Assembly (NCBI GenBank): GCA_030037035.1
Contig: JASHSA010000101.1
Coordinates: 1-6,480 of the forward strand
DNA from: Thermoplasmata archaeon
GTDB taxonomy: Archaea > Thermoplasmatota > Thermoplasmata > Lutacidiplasmatales > UBA184
Direction of reading: 5' to 3'
DNA length: 6,480 nt
Shown here: piece by piece, positions 5,932 through 6,480 of the stretch
Position numbering within the stretch: position 1 is the stretch's first letter
How the letters are laid out: the number at the start of each line of letters is the position of its first letter
Translations under genes and position numbers: made by a program
Notes under the pieces: model-generated
Told to the model about the DNA's origin: nothing
Seen by the model: only the letters and a program-made list of their open reading frames with translations
Databases searched by the model: none

Positions 5932-6480
5932 TACGCCTCGAGGACGAACCGCTCGATCGTGCGCGCGACCCCCGCGATCCGGGCCGGGTCGGCGCTCTCG
6001 TCGACGTCGTGGATGTTCGCCTCCGGGTCCATGCTGCCGAAGACGAGCGCGGGGAGCGGCGCGCCGGTCGGGGTGCGCAGCCCGCGCAGGGAGCTCGCGT
6101 CGGTCCCGCCGTACTCGCCGAACAGGCCGGCTTCGCCGAGCTCCGCACGCACGATCCGCTCGAGCTTCACCGCCGCCGGGGCCGTCGGGGAAAGGGCGTA
6201 GCCGGGCCGGCAGCGCGACGGGGGGGCGTCGAGGACGAGCCGCGAGGCGTCGGCGCCCGCGCGGCGCGCCGCGTCGGCGAGCGCCTGCGCCGTCCCGGCG
6301 GAGAGCTCCATCTCCGGCACGAGCCTTAGGTCGACCGTGTACGTCGCGCGCGCGAGGGGAACGTCCGCGAGGGTCCCGTCCTCCAGCGCGCCGGCGAGGA
6401 GGTCGAACGTCGCGGGGACGGGGTTGTGGCCGCGGTGCGGGTAGCCCCCGTGCGCCGCGACGCCGACGAGCTGCAGCGCG
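5931..6480 (-). CDS. M20-family metallopeptidase, C-terminal part (gene cut by window edge)
   Basis: The frame is open from the window edge (first full codon ends at 6479) to TAG at 5931-5933, giving 182 C-terminal residues; the start lies outside. This is the M20 fold of ArgE/DapE-type deacylases and dipeptidases, which use two metal ions, usually zinc, to hydrolyse amide bonds. Visible are the end of the dimerisation domain (AAHGGYPHRGHNP, residues 8-20, then YTVDLRLVPEMEL, 47-59) and the closing catalytic segment EYGGTDASSLR (122-132), VFGSMD, and H157 with E161 in IHDVDES, where H157 is the expected last metal ligand. The other ligands would be in the missing N-terminal part. Substrate cannot be read from this fragment: succinyl-diaminopimelate, acetyl-ornithine, LysW-linked substrates or a peptide are all possible. 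It is the first visible gene of the minus-strand cluster, with carS starting 12 bases after its stop codon. Confidence 0.85.
   Translation of the reverse strand, partial: ALQLVGVAAHGGYPHRGHNPVPATFDLLAGALEDGTLADVPLARATYTVDLRLVPEMELSAGTAQALADAARRAGADASRLVLDAPPSRCRPGYALSPTAPAAVKLERIVRAELGEAGLFGEYGGTDASSLRGLRTPTGAPLPALVFGSMDPEANIHDVDESADPARIAGVARTIERFVLEA

Noticed and set aside
5931..5933. In-frame TAG between the peptidase and carS as a pyrrolysine codon or readthrough fusion.
   Set aside because: Five of eight genes here end in TAG (the others TGA), so efficient TAG decoding is unlikely, and the ribosome binding site at the stop explains carS translation.
1..6480. A hidden defence system, CRISPR array, mobile element, tRNA or rRNA.
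   Set aside because: I saw no repeat arrays, terminal inverted repeats, transposase motifs or tRNA-like stretches. Secure or likely genes account for nearly every base.

Overview
The window looks like a piece of a very GC-rich archaeal chromosome. Two genes point to Archaea: a homing-type tRNA-splicing endonuclease (EndA) and CDP-archaeol synthase (CarS), the enzyme that commits lipids to the archaeal ether-linked pathway. TrpB and TrpA agree, since they carry the archaeal motif variants HGGAHK and YLVSxYGTTG. The proteins are rich in Arg, Ala and Gly but not strongly acidic, which argues against a haloarchaeon. A GC-rich member of Thermoplasmatota or a related euryarchaeal lineage is my best guess, but this is inference. 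The DNA is packed tightly: there is no gap over 50 bases between genes and most neighbours overlap.

The layout has three blocks. (1) Positions 5-1955, plus strand: trpB and trpA overlap by 26 bp and encode the two tryptophan synthase subunits. (2) Positions 1952-3715: a divergent pair. A DUF169 protein of unknown function is on the minus strand, with its stop overlapping that of trpA. A membrane-anchored, probably exported and glycosylated protein of unknown family is on the plus strand. They share a 48 bp intergenic region. (3) Positions 3728-6480, minus strand: a four-gene cluster read in the order M20 peptidase (5' end missing), carS, pyrE, endA. carS/pyrE and pyrE/endA each overlap by 4 bp (GTGA), and the peptidase stop codon lies 12 bases before the proposed carS start. 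The cluster mixes a metallohydrolase, lipid synthesis, pyrimidine synthesis and tRNA splicing. The only metabolic link I can name is that CarS consumes CTP, which comes from the UMP pathway that PyrE serves.

Most of the window is ordinary housekeeping sequence. The points I found worth attention are: carS probably starts at CTG, supported by a perfect GGAGGT ribosome binding site and the lack of an in-frame ATG, GTG or TTG early enough to keep its first membrane helix; EndA is an internally duplicated chain whose first half has lost two of three catalytic residues; and the divergent DUF169/exported-protein pair has no assigned function. I saw no CRISPR array, tRNA, rRNA, insertion sequence or defence system.
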